From Leptodactylus fallax (lineage: Eukaryota > Chordata > Amphibia > Anura > Leptodactylidae), in assembly GCA_947044405.1 (NCBI GenBank), contig CAMRHE010000459.1, forward strand, positions 372,001 through 436,000: 64,000 bases of DNA. The letters run 5' to 3'. How positions within the stretch are numbered: position 1 is the first letter of the stretch; every line of letters starts with the position of its first letter. Below the pieces are notes generated by a model. That model ran no database searches, was not told the DNA's origin, and worked only from the letters and a program-made list of their open reading frames with translations. Of this stretch, positions 34,860-50,700 are shown in pieces. The position numbers and the translations under genes were made by a program.

Positions 34860-36700
34860 CACACACACGTATACAGCAGTAGATACAGCTATAGGGGTGT
34901 CACACACATATACACGGTAGATACAGCTATAGGGGTGTCACACACGTGTATACAGCAGTATATACAGCTATAGGGTTGTCACACACATGTATACAGCAGT
35001 ATATACATCTATAGGGGTGTCACACACGTGTATACAGCAGTAGATACAGCTATAGGGGTGTCACACACATATACACAGTAGATACAGCTATAGGGGTGTC
35101 ACACACATATACACAGTAGATACAGCTATAGGGGTGTCACACACATGTATACAGCAGTATATACAGCTATAGGGGTGTCACACACATGTATATAGCAGTA
35201 TATACATGTATAGGGGTGTCACACATGTATACAGCAGTATATACATGTATAGGGGTGTCACACACATGTATACAGCAGTATATACATCTATTGTGGTGTC
35301 ACACACGTGTATACAACAGTAGATACAGCTATAGGGGTGTCACACACACGTATACAGCAGTATATACAGCTATAGGGGTGTCACACACACGTATACAGCA
35401 GTATATACAGCTATAGGGGTGTCACACACACGTATACAGCAGTATATACAGCTATAGGTGTCACACACATGTATACAGCAGTATATACAGCTATAGGGGT
35501 GTCACACACACGTATACAGCAGTATATACAGCTATAGGGGTGTCACACACATATACACAGTAGATACATCTATAGGGGTGTCACACACATGTATACAGCA
35601 GTATATACAGCTATAGGGGTGTCACACACATGTATACAGCAGTAGATACAGCTATAGGGGTGTCACACACATGTATATAGCAGTATATACATGTATAGGG
35701 GTGTCACACATGTATACAGCAGTATATACATGTATAGGGGTGTCACACACACGTATACAGCAGTAGATACAGCTATAGGGGTGTCACACACGTGTATACA
35801 GCAGTATATACAGCTATAAGGGTGTCTCACACGTGTATGCAGCAGTAGATACAGCTATAGGGGTGTCACACACATATACACAGTAGATACAGCTATAGGG
35901 GTGTCACACACACGTATACAGCAGTATATACAGCTATAGGGGTGTCACACACGTGTATACAGCAGTATATACAGCTATAGGGGTGTCACACACGTGTATG
36001 CAGCAGTATATACAGCTATAGGGGTGTCACACACATATACACAGTAGATACAGCTATAGGGGTGTCACACACGTGTATACAGCAGTATATACAGCTATAG
36101 GGTTGTCACACACATGTATACAGCAGTATATACATCTATAGGGGTGTCACACACACGTATACAGCAGTAGATACAGCTATAGGGGTGTCACACACATATA
36201 CACGGTAGATACAGCTATAGGGGTGTCACACACGTGTATACAGCAGTATATACAGCTATAGGGTTGTCACACACATGTATACAGCAGTATATACATCTAT
36301 AGGGGTGTCACACACGTGTATACAGCAGTAGATACAGCTATAGGGGTGTCACACACATATACACAGTAGATACAGCTATAGGGGTGTCGCACACATGTAT
36401 ACAGCAGTATATACAGCTATAGGGGTGTCACACACATGTATATAGCAGTATATACATGTATAGGGGTGTCACACATGTATACAGCAGTATATACATGTAT
36501 AGGGGTGTCACACACATGTATACAGCAGTATATACATCTATTGTGGTGTCACACACGTGTATACAACAGTAGATACAGCTATAGGGGTGTCACACACATA
36601 TACACAGTAGATACAGCTATAGGGGTGTCACACACACGTATACAGCAGTATATACAGCTATAGGGGTGTCACACACACGTATACAGCAGTATATACAGCT
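34860..36700. repeat. About 1.25-1.29-kb tandem duplication inside the satellite
   Basis: Rare variants ACACGGTAG (34913 and 36201), GGGTTGTC (about 34973 and 36260) and CATCTATTGTGGTG (about 35287 and 36537) recur in order. The offset shifts from 1,288 to 1,250 because one copy lacks one 38-bp unit. Confidence 0.85.
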
Positions 36701-37019
36701 ATAGGGGTGTCACACACATATACACAGTAGATACATCTATAGGGGTGTCACACACATGTATACAGCAGTATATACAGCTATAGGGGTGTCACACACATGT
36801 ATACAGCAGTAGATACAGCTATAGGGGTGTCACACACATGTATATAGCAGTATATACATGTATAGGGGTGTCACACATGTATACAGCAGTATATGCATGT
36901 ATAGGGGTGTCACACACACGTATACAGCAGTAGATACAGCTATAGGGGTGTCACACACGTGAATACAGCAGAAAACAGCTATAGGGGTGTCACACACGTG
37001 TATGCAGCAGTAGATACAG

Positions 37020-39019
37020 GTATAGGGGTGTCACACACATATACACAGTAGATACAGCTATAGGGGTGTCACACTCACGTATACAGCAGTATATACAGCT
37101 ATAGGGGTGTCACACACGTGTATACAGCAGTATATACAGCTATAGGGGTGTCACACACGTGTATGCAGCAGTATATACAGCTATAGGGGTGTCACACACA
37201 TATACACAGTAGATACAGCTATAGGGGTGTCACACACGTGTATACAGCAGTATATACAGCTATAGGGTTGTCACACACATGTATACAGCAGTATATACAT
37301 CTATAGGGGTGTCACACACGTGTATACAGCAGTAGATACACCTATAGGGGTGTCACACACATATACACAGTAGATACAGCTATAGGGGTGTCACACACAT
37401 GTATACAGCAGTAGATACAGCTATAGGGGTGTCATACACATGTATACAGCAGTATATACATGTATAGGGGTGTCACATGTATACAGCAGTATATACATGT
37501 ATAGGGGTGTCACACACATGTATACAGCAGTATATACATCTATAGGGGTGTCACACACGTGTATACAGCAGTAGATACAGCTATAGGGGTGTCACACACA
37601 TATACACAGTAGATACAGCTATAGGGGTGTCACACACATGTATACAGCAGTATATACAGCTATAGGGGTGTCACACACGTGTATACAGCAGTAGATACAG
37701 CTATAGGGGTGTCACACACATATACACAGTAGATACAGCTATAGGGGTGTCACACACATGTATACAGCAGTATATACAGCTATAGGGGTGTCACACACAT
37801 ATACACAGTAGATACAGCTATAGGGGTGTCACACACATATACACAGTAGATACATCTATAGGGGTGTCACACACATGTATACAGCAGTATATACAGCTAT
37901 AGGGGTGTCACACACATGTATACAGCAGTAGATACAGCTATAGGGGTGTCACACACATGTATATAGCAGTATATACATGTATAGGGGTGTCACACACACG
38001 TATACAGCAGTAGATACAGCTATAGGGGTGTCACACACATATACACAGTAGATACAGCTATAGGGGTGTCACACTCACGTATACAGCAGTATATACAGCT
38101 ATAGGGGTGTCACACACGTGTATACAGCAGTATATACAGCTATAGGGGTGTCACACACGTGTATGCAGCAGTATATACAGCTATAGGGGTGTCACACACA
38201 TATACACAGTAGATACAGCTATAGGGGTGTCACACACGTGTATACAGCAGTATATACAGCTATAGGGTTGTCACACACATGTATACAGCAGTATATACAT
38301 CTATAGGGGTGTCACACACGTGTATACAGCAGTAGATACACCTATAGGGGTGTCACACACATATACACAGTAGATACAGCTATAGGGGTGTCACACACAT
38401 GTATACAGCAGTAGATACAGCTATAGGGGTGTCACACACATGTATACAGCAGTATATACATGTATAGGGGTGTCACATGTATACAGCAGTATATACATGT
38501 ATAGGGGTGTCACACACATGTATACAGCAGTATATACATCTATAGGGGTGTCACACACGTGTATACAGCAGTAGATACAGCTATAGGGGGGTCACACACA
38601 TATACACAGTAGATACAGCTATAGGGGTGTCACACACATGTATACAGCAGTATATACAGCTATAGGGGTGTCACACACGTGTATACAGCAGTAGATACAG
38701 CTATAGGGGTGTCACACACATATACACAGTAGATACAGCTATAGGGGTGTCACACACATGTATACAGCAGTATATACAGCTATAGGGGTGTCACACACAT
38801 ATACACAGTAGATACAGCTATAGGGGTGTCACACACATATACACAGTAGATACATCTATAGGGGTGTCACACACATGTATACAGCAGTATATACAGCTAT
38901 AGGGGTGTCACACACATGTATACAGCAGTAGATACAGCTATAGGGGTGTCACACACATGTATATAGCAGTATATACATGTATAGGGGTGTCACACACACG
39001 TATACAGCAGTAGATACAG
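37020..39019. repeat. Near-perfect 1,000-bp tandem duplication inside the satellite
   Basis: Rare variants sit exactly 1,000 bp apart: ACACTCACGT at 37071 and 38071, and TGTCACATGT at 37471 and 38471. I noticed only a few differences (GTCATACACATG against GTCACACACATG near 37430/38430, and GGGGGG against GGGGTG near 38588), so it is recent. Confidence 0.88.
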
Positions 39020-40109
39020 CTATAGGGGTGTCACACACACGTATACAGCAGTATATACAGCTATAGGGGTGTCACACACATGTATACAGCAGTAGATACA
39101 GCTATAGGGGTGTCACACACACGTATACAGCAGTAGATACAGCTATAGGGGTGTCACACACACGTATACAGCAGTAGATACAGCTATAGGGGTGTCACAC
39201 ACGTGTATGCAGCAGTAGATACAGCTATAGGGGTGTCACACACATATACACAGTAGATACAGCTATAGGGGTGTCACACACGTGTATACAGCAGTAGATA
39301 CAGCTATAGGGGTGTCACACACACGTATAGAGCAGTATATACAGCTATAGGGGTGTCACACACATGTATACAGCCGTATATACAGCTATAGGGGTGTCAC
39401 ACACGTGTATACAGCAGTAGATACAGCTATAGGGGTGTCACACACACGTATACAGCAGTATATACAGCTATAGGGGTGTCACACACATGTATACAGCAGT
39501 ATATACAGCTATAGGGGTGTCACACACACGTATACAGCAGTATATACAGCTATAGGGGTGTCACACACATATACACAGTAGATACATCTATAGGGGTGTC
39601 ACACACATGTATACAGCAGTATATACAGCTATAGGGGTGTCACACACATGTATACAGCAGTAGATACAGCTATAGGGGTGTCACAAACATGTATATAGCA
39701 GTATATACATGTATAGGGGTGTCACACATGTATACAGCAGTATATACATGTATAGGGGTGTCACACACATATACACAGTAGATACAGCTATAGGGGTGTC
39801 ACACACACGTATACAGCAGTATATACAGCTATAGGGGTGTCACACACGTGTATACAGCAGTAGATACAGCTATAGGGGTGTCACACACATGTATACAGCA
39901 GTAGATACAGCTATAGGGGTGTCACACACACGTATACAGCAGTAGATACAGCTATAGGGGTGTCACACACACGTATACAGCAGTAGATACAGCTATAGGG
40001 GTGTCACACACGTGTATGCAGCAGTAGATACAGCTATAGGGGTGTCACACACACGTATACAGCAGTATATACAGCTATAGGGGTGTCACACACGTGTATA
40101 CATCAGTAG

Positions 40110-42400
40110 ATACAGCTATAGGGGTGTCAGACACACGTATACAGCAGTATATACAGCTATAGGGGTGTCACACACATGTATACAGCAGTAGATACAGCTA
40201 TACGGGTGTCACACACATGTATATAGCAGTATATACATGTATAGGGGTGTCAGACACACGTATACAGCAGTAGATACAGCTATAGGGATGTCACACACAC
40301 GTATACAGCAGTAGATACAGCTATAGGGGTGTCACACACATGTATACAGCAGTGTATACATGTATAGGGGTGTCAGACACACGTATACAGCAGTAGATAC
40401 AGCTATAGGGGTGTCACACACACGTATACAGCAGTAGATACAGCTATAGGGGTGTCACACACGTGTATGCAGCAGTACATACAGCTATAGGGGTGTCACA
40501 CTCACGTATGCAGCAGTAGATACAGCTATAGGGGTGTCACACACACGTATACAGCAGTATATACAGCTATAGGGGTGTCACACACGTGTATACAGCAGTA
40601 GATACAGCTATAGGGGTGTCACACACATATACACAGTAGATACAGCTATAGGGGTGTCACACACACGTATACAGCAGTATATACAGCTATAGGGGTGTCA
40701 CACACGTGTATACAGCAGTATATACAGCTATAGGGGTGTCACACACGTGTATGCAGCAGTATATACAGCTATAGGGGTGTCACACGTGTATGCAGCAGTA
40801 TATACAGCTATAGGGGTGTCACACACATATACACAATAGATACAGCTATAGGGTTGTCACACACATGTATACAGCAGTATATACATCTATAGGGGTGTCA
40901 CACACGTGTATACAGCAGTAGATACAGCTATAGGGGTGTCACACACATGTATACAGCAGTATATACAGCTATAGGGGTGTCACACACATGTATACAGCAG
41001 TATATACATCTATAGGGGTGTGACACACATATACACAGTAGATACAGCTATAGGGGTGTCACACACATGTATACAGCAGTAGATACAGCTATAGGGGTGT
41101 CACACATGTATACAGCAGTATATACATGTATAGGGGTGTCACACACATGTATACAGCAGTATATACATCTATAGGGGTGTCACACACGTGTATACAGCAG
41201 TAGATACAGCTATAGGGGTGTCACACACATATACACAGTAGATACAGCTATAGGGGTGACACATGTATACAGCAGTATATACAGCTATAGGGGTGTCACA
41301 CACATATACACAATAGATACAGCTATAGGGGTGTCACACACATATACACAGTAGATACAGCTATAGGGGTGTCACACACATGTATACAGCAGTATATACA
41401 GCTATAGGGGTGTCACACACGTGTATACAGCAGTAGATACAGCTATAGGGGTGTCACACACATGTATACAGCAGTATATACATCTATAGGGGTGTCACAC
41501 ACGTGTATACAGCAGTAGATACACCTATAGGGGTGTCACACACATATACACAGTAGATACAGCTATAGGGGTGTCACACACATGTATACAGCAGTAGATA
41601 CAGCTATAGGGGTGTCATACACATGTATACAGCAGTATATACATGTATAGGGGTGTTACGCATGTATACAGCAGTATATACATGTATAGGGGTGTCACAC
41701 ACATGTATACAGCAGTATATACATCTATAGGGGTGTCACACACGTGTATACAGCAGTAGATACAGCTATAGGGGTGTCATACACGTGTGTATAGCAGTAT
41801 ATACATCTATAGGGGTGTCACACATGTATACAGCAGTATATACATGTATAGGGGTGTCACATATGTATACAGCAGTATATACATGTATAGGGGTGTCACA
41901 CATGTATACAGCAGTATATACAGCTATAGGGGTGTCACACACGTGTATACAGCAGTAGATACAGCTATAGGGGTGTCACACACATATACACAGTAGATAC
42001 AGCTATAGTGGTGTCACACACATATACACAGTAGATACAGCTATAGGGGTGTCACACATGTATACAGCAGTATATACAGCTATAGGGGTGTCACACACAC
42101 GTATACAGCAGTATATACAGCTATAGGGGTGTCACACACATATACACAGTAGATACAGCTATAGGGGTGTCACACACATGTATACAGCAGTATATACAGC
42201 TATAGGGGTGTCACACACGTGTATACAGCAGTAGATACAGCTATAGGGGTGTCACACACATATACACAGTATATACAGCTATAGGGGTGTCACACACATG
42301 TATACAGCAGTAGATACAGCTATAGGGGTGTCACACACATGTAAATAGCAGTATATACATGTATAGGGGTGTCACACATGTATACAGCAGTATATACATG
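40110..42400. repeat. Higher-order satellite block, copy 1
   Basis: Marked in order by GTCAGACACACG (40128), AGGGATGTC (about 40285), CAGTGTATACATG (40351), ACACAATAGATACAG with GGGTTGTC (40831), GGGTGTTACGCATG (41651) and CTATAGTGGTG (about 42003). The same order recurs at 48.5, 54.3 and, in part, 63.1 kb. Confidence 0.85.
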
Positions 42401-42589
42401 TATAGGGGTGTCACACACACGTATACAGCAGTAGATACAGCTATAGGGGTGTCACACACACGTATACAGCAGTATATACAGCTATAGGGGTGTCACACAC
42501 ATGTATACAGCAGTAGATACAGCTATAGGGGTGTACACACACATGTATATAGCAGTATATACAGCTATAGGGGTGTCACACACACGTAT

Positions 42590-45500
42590 ACAGCAGTAGA
42601 TACAGCTATAGGGGTGTCACACACACAGAGAAGCTAGGGGGCACACGAACAGCAGAGTACAGCATAGGGGTGTCACACGATAGGGGGCACACACGGTATA
42701 CAGCAGTAGATACAGCTATAGGGGTGTCACACACACGTATACAGAGTATATACAGCTATAGGGGTGTCACACACATGTATACAGCAGTAGATACAGCTAT
42801 AGGGGTGTCACACACATGTATACAGCAGTAGATACAGCTATAGGGGTGTCACACACGTGTATACAGCAGTAGATACAGCTATAGGGGGCACACACACGTA
42901 GCAGCAGTAGATACAGCTATAGGGGGCACACACGTGTATGCAGCAGTAATACAGCTATAGGGGTGTCACACAACACGTATAGGGGTGTCACACACACGTA
43001 TACAGCAGTATATACAGCTATAGGGGTGTCACACACATGTATACAGCAGTATATACAGCTATAGGGGTGTCACACACATGTATACAGCAGTATATACAGC
43101 TATAGGGGTGTCACACACATGTATACAGCAGTAGATACAGCTATAGGGGTGTCACACACGTGTATACAGAGAGAGGGGAGAACAGCAGAAAAGCTATAGG
43201 GGGACACACAACACAGTAGATACAGTTATAGGGGTGTCACACACATGTATACAGCAGTAGATACAGCTATAGGGGTGTCACACACACGTATACAGGATAA
43301 AGGAAACAGAGTAATACAGCTATAGGGGTGTCACACACACGTATACAGCAGTATATACAGCTATAGGGGTGTCACACACATGTATACAGAGTAGATACAG
43401 CTATAGGGGTGTCACACACGTGTATGCAGCAGTAGATACAGCTATAGGGGTGTACACACATATACACAGTAGATGCAGTATAGGGGTGTCACACACACGT
43501 ATGCAGCAGTATATACAGCTATAGGGGTGTCACACACATGTATACAGCAGTAGATACAGCTATAGGGGTGTCACACACGTGTATGCAGCAGTAGATACAG
43601 CTATAGGGGTGTCACACACACGTATGCAGCAGTAGATACAGCTATAGGGGTGTCACACACATGTATACAGCAGTATATACAGCTATAGGGGTGTCACACG
43701 GATGGCAGCAGTATATACAGCTATAGGGGTGTCACACACATATACAGAGTAGATACAGCTATAGGGGTGTCACACACACGTATACAGCAGTATATACAGC
43801 TATAGGGGTGTCACACACATGTATACAGCAGTATATACAGCTATAGGGGTGTCACACAAGGTATACAGCAGTATATACAGCTATAGGGACGGGGGAAAGG
43901 GGGCACACACGTATACAGCAGTAGATACAGCTATAGGGGGCAAAAGGGGGGGTCACACAGGTATACAGAGTATATACAGCTATAGGGGTGTCACACAAAT
44001 GTATACAGCAGTATATACAGCTATAGGGGTGTCACACACGTGTATACAGCAGTAGATACAGCTATAGGGGTGTCACACACATATACACAGTAGATACAGC
44101 TATAGGGGTGTCACACACATATACACAGTAGATACAGCTATAGGGGTGTCACACACATGTATACAGCAGTATATACAGCTATAGGGGTGTCACACACATG
44201 TATATAGCAGTATATACATGTATAGGGGTGTCAATGTATACGCAGTATATAATGTATAGGGGTGCACACGAAGCAGAATACATCTATTGTGGTGTCACAC
44301 ACGGAACACAGAGTACAGCTATAGGGGTGTCACACACAGTATACAGCAGTAGATACAGCTATAGGGGGTCACACACACGTATACAGCAGTAGATACAGCT
44401 ATAGGGGGCACACAGGTATACAGCAGATATACAGCGGGGAAGGATAGGGGTGTCACACACATATACACAGTAGATACATCTATAGGGGTGTCACACACAT
44501 GTATACAGCAGTATATACAGCTATAGGGGTGTCACACACATGTATACAGCAGTAGATACAGCTATAGGGGTGTCACACACATGTATATAGCAGTATATAC
44601 ATGTATAGGGGTGTCACACATGTATACAGCAGTATATACATGTATAGGGGTGTACACACACGTATACAGCAGTAGATACAGCTATAGGGGTGTCACACAC
44701 GTGTATACAGCAGTATATACAGCTATAAGGGTGTCACACACGTGTATGCAGCAATAGATACAGCTATAGGGGTGTCACACACATATACACAGTAGATACA
44801 GCTATAGGGGTGTCACACACACGTATACAGCAGTATATACAGCTATAGGGGTGTCACACACGTGTATACAGAGTATATACAGCTATAGGGGTGTCACACA
44901 CGTGTATGCAGCAGTATATACAGCTATAGGGGTGTCACACACATATACACAGTAGATACAGCTATAGGGGTGTCACACACGTGTATACAGCAGTATATAC
45001 AGCTATAGGGGTGTCACACACATGTATACAGCAGTATATACATCTATAGGGGTGTCACACACACGTATACAGCAGTAGATACAGCTATAGGGGTGCACAC
45101 ACAAACACGGAGATACAGCTATAGGGGTGTCACACACGTGTATACAGCAGTATATACAGCTATAGGGGTGTCACACACATGTATACAGCAGTATATACAT
45201 CTATAGGGGTGTCACACACGTGTATACAGCAGTAGATACAGCTATAGGGGTGTCACACACATATACACAGTAGATACAGCTATAGGGGTGTCACACAGAT
45301 GATACAGCAGTATATACAGCTATAGGGGTGTCACACACATGTATATAGCAGTATATACATGTATAGGGGTGTCACACATGTATACAGCAGTATATACATG
45401 TATAGGGGTGTCACACACATGTATACAGCAGTATATACACTATTGTGGTGTCACACACGTGTATACAACAGTAGATACAGCTATAGGGGTGTCACACACA

Positions 45501-48500
45501 TATACACAGTAGATACAGCTATAGGGGTGTCACACACACGTATACAGCAGTATATACAGCTATAGGGGTGTCACACACACGTATACAGCAGTATATACAG
45601 CTATAGGGGTGTCACACACATATACACAGTAGATACATCTATAGGGGTGTCACACACATGTATACAGCAGTATATACAGCTATAGGGGTGTCACACACAT
45701 GTATACAGCAGTAGATACAGCTATAGGGGTGTCACACACATGTATATAGCAGTATATACATGTATAGGGGTGTCACACATGTATACAGCAGTATATGCAT
45801 GTATAGGGGTGTCACACACACGTATACAGCAGTAGATACAGCTATAGGGGTGTCACACACGTGAATACAGCAGAATATACAGCTATAGGGGTGTCACACA
45901 CATGTATGCAGCAGTAGATACAGCTATAGGGGTGTCACACACATATACACAGTAGATACAGCTATAGGGGTGTCACACACACGTATACAGCAGTATATAC
46001 AGCTATAGGGGTGTCACACACGTGTATACAGCAGTATATACAGCTATAGGGGTGTCACACACGTGTATGCAGCAGTATATACAGCTATAGGGGTGTCACA
46101 CACATATACACAGTAGATACAGCTATAGGGGTGTCCACACACGTGTATACAGCAGTATATACAGCTATAGGGTTGTCACACACATGTATACAGCAGTATA
46201 TACACTATAGGGGTGTCACACACGTGTATACAGCAGTAGATACACCTATAGGGGTGTCACACACATATACACAGTAGATACAGCTATAGGGGTGTCACAC
46301 ACATGTATACAGCAGTAGATACAGCTATAGGGGTGTCACACACAAAAAAAAATACATATACAGCAGTATATACATGTATAGGGGTGTCACACACATGTAT
46401 ACAGCAGTATATACAGCTATAGGGGTGTCACACACGTGTATACAGCAGTAGATACAGCTATAGGGGTGTCACACACATATACACAGTAGATACAGCTAAG
46501 GGGTGCACACACAACACAGAATACAGCAAGGGGTCACACACATACACAAATACAGCTATAGGGGTGTCACACACATATACACAGTAGATACAGCTATAGG
46601 GGTGTCACACACATGTATACAGCAGTATATACAGCTATAGGGGTGTCACACACAAACACAAAACACAGGGGTCACACACAATACACAGTAGATACATCTA
46701 TAGGGGTGTCACACACATGTATACAGCAGTATATACAGCTATAGGGGTGTCACACACATGTATACAGCAGTAGATACAGCTATAGGGGTGTCACACACAG
46801 TAAAGCAGACAACAGTATAGGGGTGTCACACACACGTATACAGCAGTAGATACAGCTATAGGGGTGTCACACACAATACACAGAGACAGCAAGCACACCA
46901 CGAACAGCAGTAATACAGCTATAGGGGTGTCACACACAGTATACAGCAGTAATACAGCAAAAGGGGGCACACACAAAAACAGCTATAGGGGTGTCACACA
47001 CGTGTATACAGCAGTATATACAGCTATAGGGGTGTCACACACATGTATACAGCAGTATATACAGCTATAGGGGGCACACACAAAAAAAAAAAAAACACAT
47101 AGGGGTGTCACACACATGTATACAGCAGTAGATACAGCTATAGGGGTGTCACACACATGTATACAGCAGTATATACATCTATAGGGGTGTCACACACATA
47201 CAGTATACAGCAGCACACATAGATACAGCTATAGGGGTGTCACACACATGTATACAGCAGTATATACACAAGGGGTTCACACACCATACACCCCAAACAC
47301 AACACACACAACACAAATACACAAGGGGTTCACACACAACACATAATACAGCTATAGGGGTGTCACACACATGTATACAGCAGTATATACAGCTATAGGG
47401 GTGTCACACACATGTATACAGCAGTAGATACAGCTATAGGGGTGTCACACACATGTATACAGCAGTATATACATGTATAGGGGTGTCACACACACGTAAC
47501 ACAGTAGATACACTATAGGGGTGTCACACACACGTATACAGCAGTATATACAGCTATAGGGGTGTACACACATGTATACAGCAGTATATACAGCTATAGG
47601 GGTGTCACACACATGTATACAGCAGTAGATACAGCTATAGGGGTGTCACACACACGTATACAGCAGTAGATACAGCTATAGGGGTGTCACACACGTGTAT
47701 ACAGCAGTAGATACAGCTATAGGGGTGTCACACACATATACACAGTAGATACAGCTATAGGGGTGTCACACACATGTATACAGCAGTAGATACAGCTATA
47801 GGGGTGTCACACACACGTATACAGCAGTATATACAGCTATAGGGGTGTACACTCACACACGTGTATACAGCAGTAGATACAGCTATAGGGGTCACACACA
47901 CGTATACAGCAGTATATACAGCTATAGGGGTGTCACACACATGTATACAGCAGTATATACAGCTATAGGGGTGTCACACACATGTATACAGCAGTATATA
48001 CAGCTATAGGGGTGTCACACACATATACACAGTAGATACAGCTATAGGGGTGTCACACACATGTATACAGCAGTATATACAGCTATAGGGGTGTCACACA
48101 CATATACACAACAAACAGCTATAGGGGTGTCACAAACATGTATATAGCAGTATATACATGTATAGGGGTGTCACACATGTATACAGCAGTATATACATGA
48201 GCACATATAACAGTAGATACAGCTATAGGGGTGTCACACACACGTATACAGCAGTATATACAGCTATAGGGGTGTCACACACGTGTATACAGCAGTAGAT
48301 ACAGCTATAGGGGTGTCACACACATGTATACAGAGTAGAACAGCTATAGGGGGACACACACATACAGCGTATAGGGGTGTCACACACACGTATACAGCAG
48401 TAGATACAGCTATAGGGGTGTCACACACGTGTATACAGCAGTAGATACAGCTATAGGGGTGTCACACACACGTATACAGCAGTATATACAGCTATAGGGG

Positions 48501-48550
48501 TGTCACACACGTGTATACACATAGATACAGCATAGGGGGGCAGACACACG
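42590..48550. other. Satellite stretch with dense small errors
   Basis: Units here are repeatedly broken by one- to few-base losses, stray A-runs and G-runs: 42605-42700, 43165-43210, 43885-43960, 44230-44420, 46335-46355, 46500-46560, 46800-46980 and 47060-47350. Clean homologous units exist at 33.9-40.3 kb. The pattern suits a poorly polished consensus more than mutation. Confidence 0.7.
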
Positions 48551-50700
48551 TATACAGCAGTATATACAGCTATAGGGGTGTCACACACATGTATACAGCA
48601 GTAGATACAGCTATACGGGTGTCACACACATGTATATAGCAGTATATACATGTATAGGGGTGTCAGACACACGTATACAGCAGTAGATACAGCTATAGGG
48701 ATGTCACACACACGTATACAGCAGTAGATACAGCTATAGGGGTGTCACACACATGTATACAGCAGTGAACATGTATAGGGGTGTCAGACACACGTATACA
48801 GCAGTAGATACAGCTATAGGGGTGTCACACACACGTATACAGCAGTAGATACAGCTAAGGGGGGGTCACACACGCGTATGCACAGTACATACAGCTATAG
48901 GGGTGTCACACACACGTATACAGCAGTAGATACAGCTATAGGGGTGTCACACACACGTATACAGCAGTATATACAGCTATAGGGGTGTCACACACGTGTA
49001 TACAGCAGTAGATACAGCTATAGGGGTGTCACACACATATACACAGTAGATACAGCTATAGGGGTGTCACACACACGTATACAGCAGTATATACAGCTAT
49101 AGGGGTGTCACACACGTGTATACAGCAGTATATACAGCTATAGGGGTGTCACACACGTGTATGCAGCAGTATATACAGCTATAGGGGTGTCACACACGTG
49201 TATGCAGCAGTATATACAGCTATAGGGGTGTCACACACATATACACAATAGATACAGCTATAGGGTTGTCACACACATGTATACAGCAGTATATACATCT
49301 ATAGGGGTGTCACACACGTGTATACAGCAGTAGATACAGCTATAGGGGTGTCACACACATGTATACAGCAGTATATACAGCTATAGGGGTGTCACACACA
49401 TGTATACAGCAGTATATACATCTATAGGGGTGTGACACACATATACACAGTAGATACAGCTATAGGGGTGTCACACACATGTATACAGCAGTAGATACAG
49501 CTATAGGGGTGTCACACATGTATACAGCAGTATATACATGTATAGGGGTGTCACACACATGTATACAGCAGTATATACATCTATAGGGGTGTCACACACG
49601 TGTATACAGCAGTAGATACAGCTATAGGGGTGTCACACACATATACACAGTAGATACAGCTATAGGGGTGTCACACATGTATACAGCAGTATATACAGCT
49701 ATAGGGGTGTCACACACATATACACAATAGATACAGCTATAGGGGTGTCACACACATATACACAGTAGATACAGCTATAGGGGTGTCACACACATGTATA
49801 CAGCAGTATATACAGCTATAGGGGTGTCACACACGTGTATACAGCAGTAGATACAGCTATAGGGGTGTCACACACATGTATACAGCAGTATATACATCTA
49901 TAGGGGTGTCACACACGTGTATACAGCAGTAGATACACCTATAGGGGTGTCACACACATATACACAGTAGATACAGCTATAGGGGTGTCACACACATGTA
50001 TACAGCAGTAGATACAGCTATAGGGGTGTCATACACATGTATACAGCAGTATATACATGTATAGGGGTGTTACGCATGTATACAGCAGTATATACATGTA
50101 TAGGGGTGTCACACACATGTATACAGCAGTATATACATCTATAGGGGTGTCACACACGTGTATACAGCAGTAGATACAGCTATAGGGGTGTCATACACGT
50201 GTGTATAGCAGTATATACATCTATAGGGGTGTCACACATGTATACAGCAGTATATACATGTATAGGGGTGTCACATATGTATACAGCAGTATATACATGT
50301 ATAGGGGTGTCACACATGTATACAGCAGTATATACAGCTATAGGGGTGTCACACACGTGTATACAGCAGTAGATACAGCTATAGGGGTGTCACACACATA
50401 TACACAGTAGATACAGCTATAGTGGTGTCACACACATATACACAGTAGATACAGCTATAGGGGTGCACACATGTATACAGCAGTATATACAGCTATAGGG
50501 GTGTCACACACACGTATACAGCAGTATATACAGCTATAGGGGTGTCACACACATATACACAGTAGATACAGCTATAGGGGTGTCACACACATGTATACAG
50601 CAGTATATACAGCTATAGGGGTGTCACACACGTGTATACAGCAGTAGATACAGCTATAGGGGGTACACACAAACACAGAATACAGCTATAGGGGTGTCAC
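48510..50700. repeat. Higher-order satellite block, copy 2
   Basis: Same marker series as copy 1, offset 8,412-8,414 bp (ACACAATAGA at 49243; TGTTACGCATG at about 50068; an identical 69-codon shadow frame at 50201). Confidence 0.85.
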
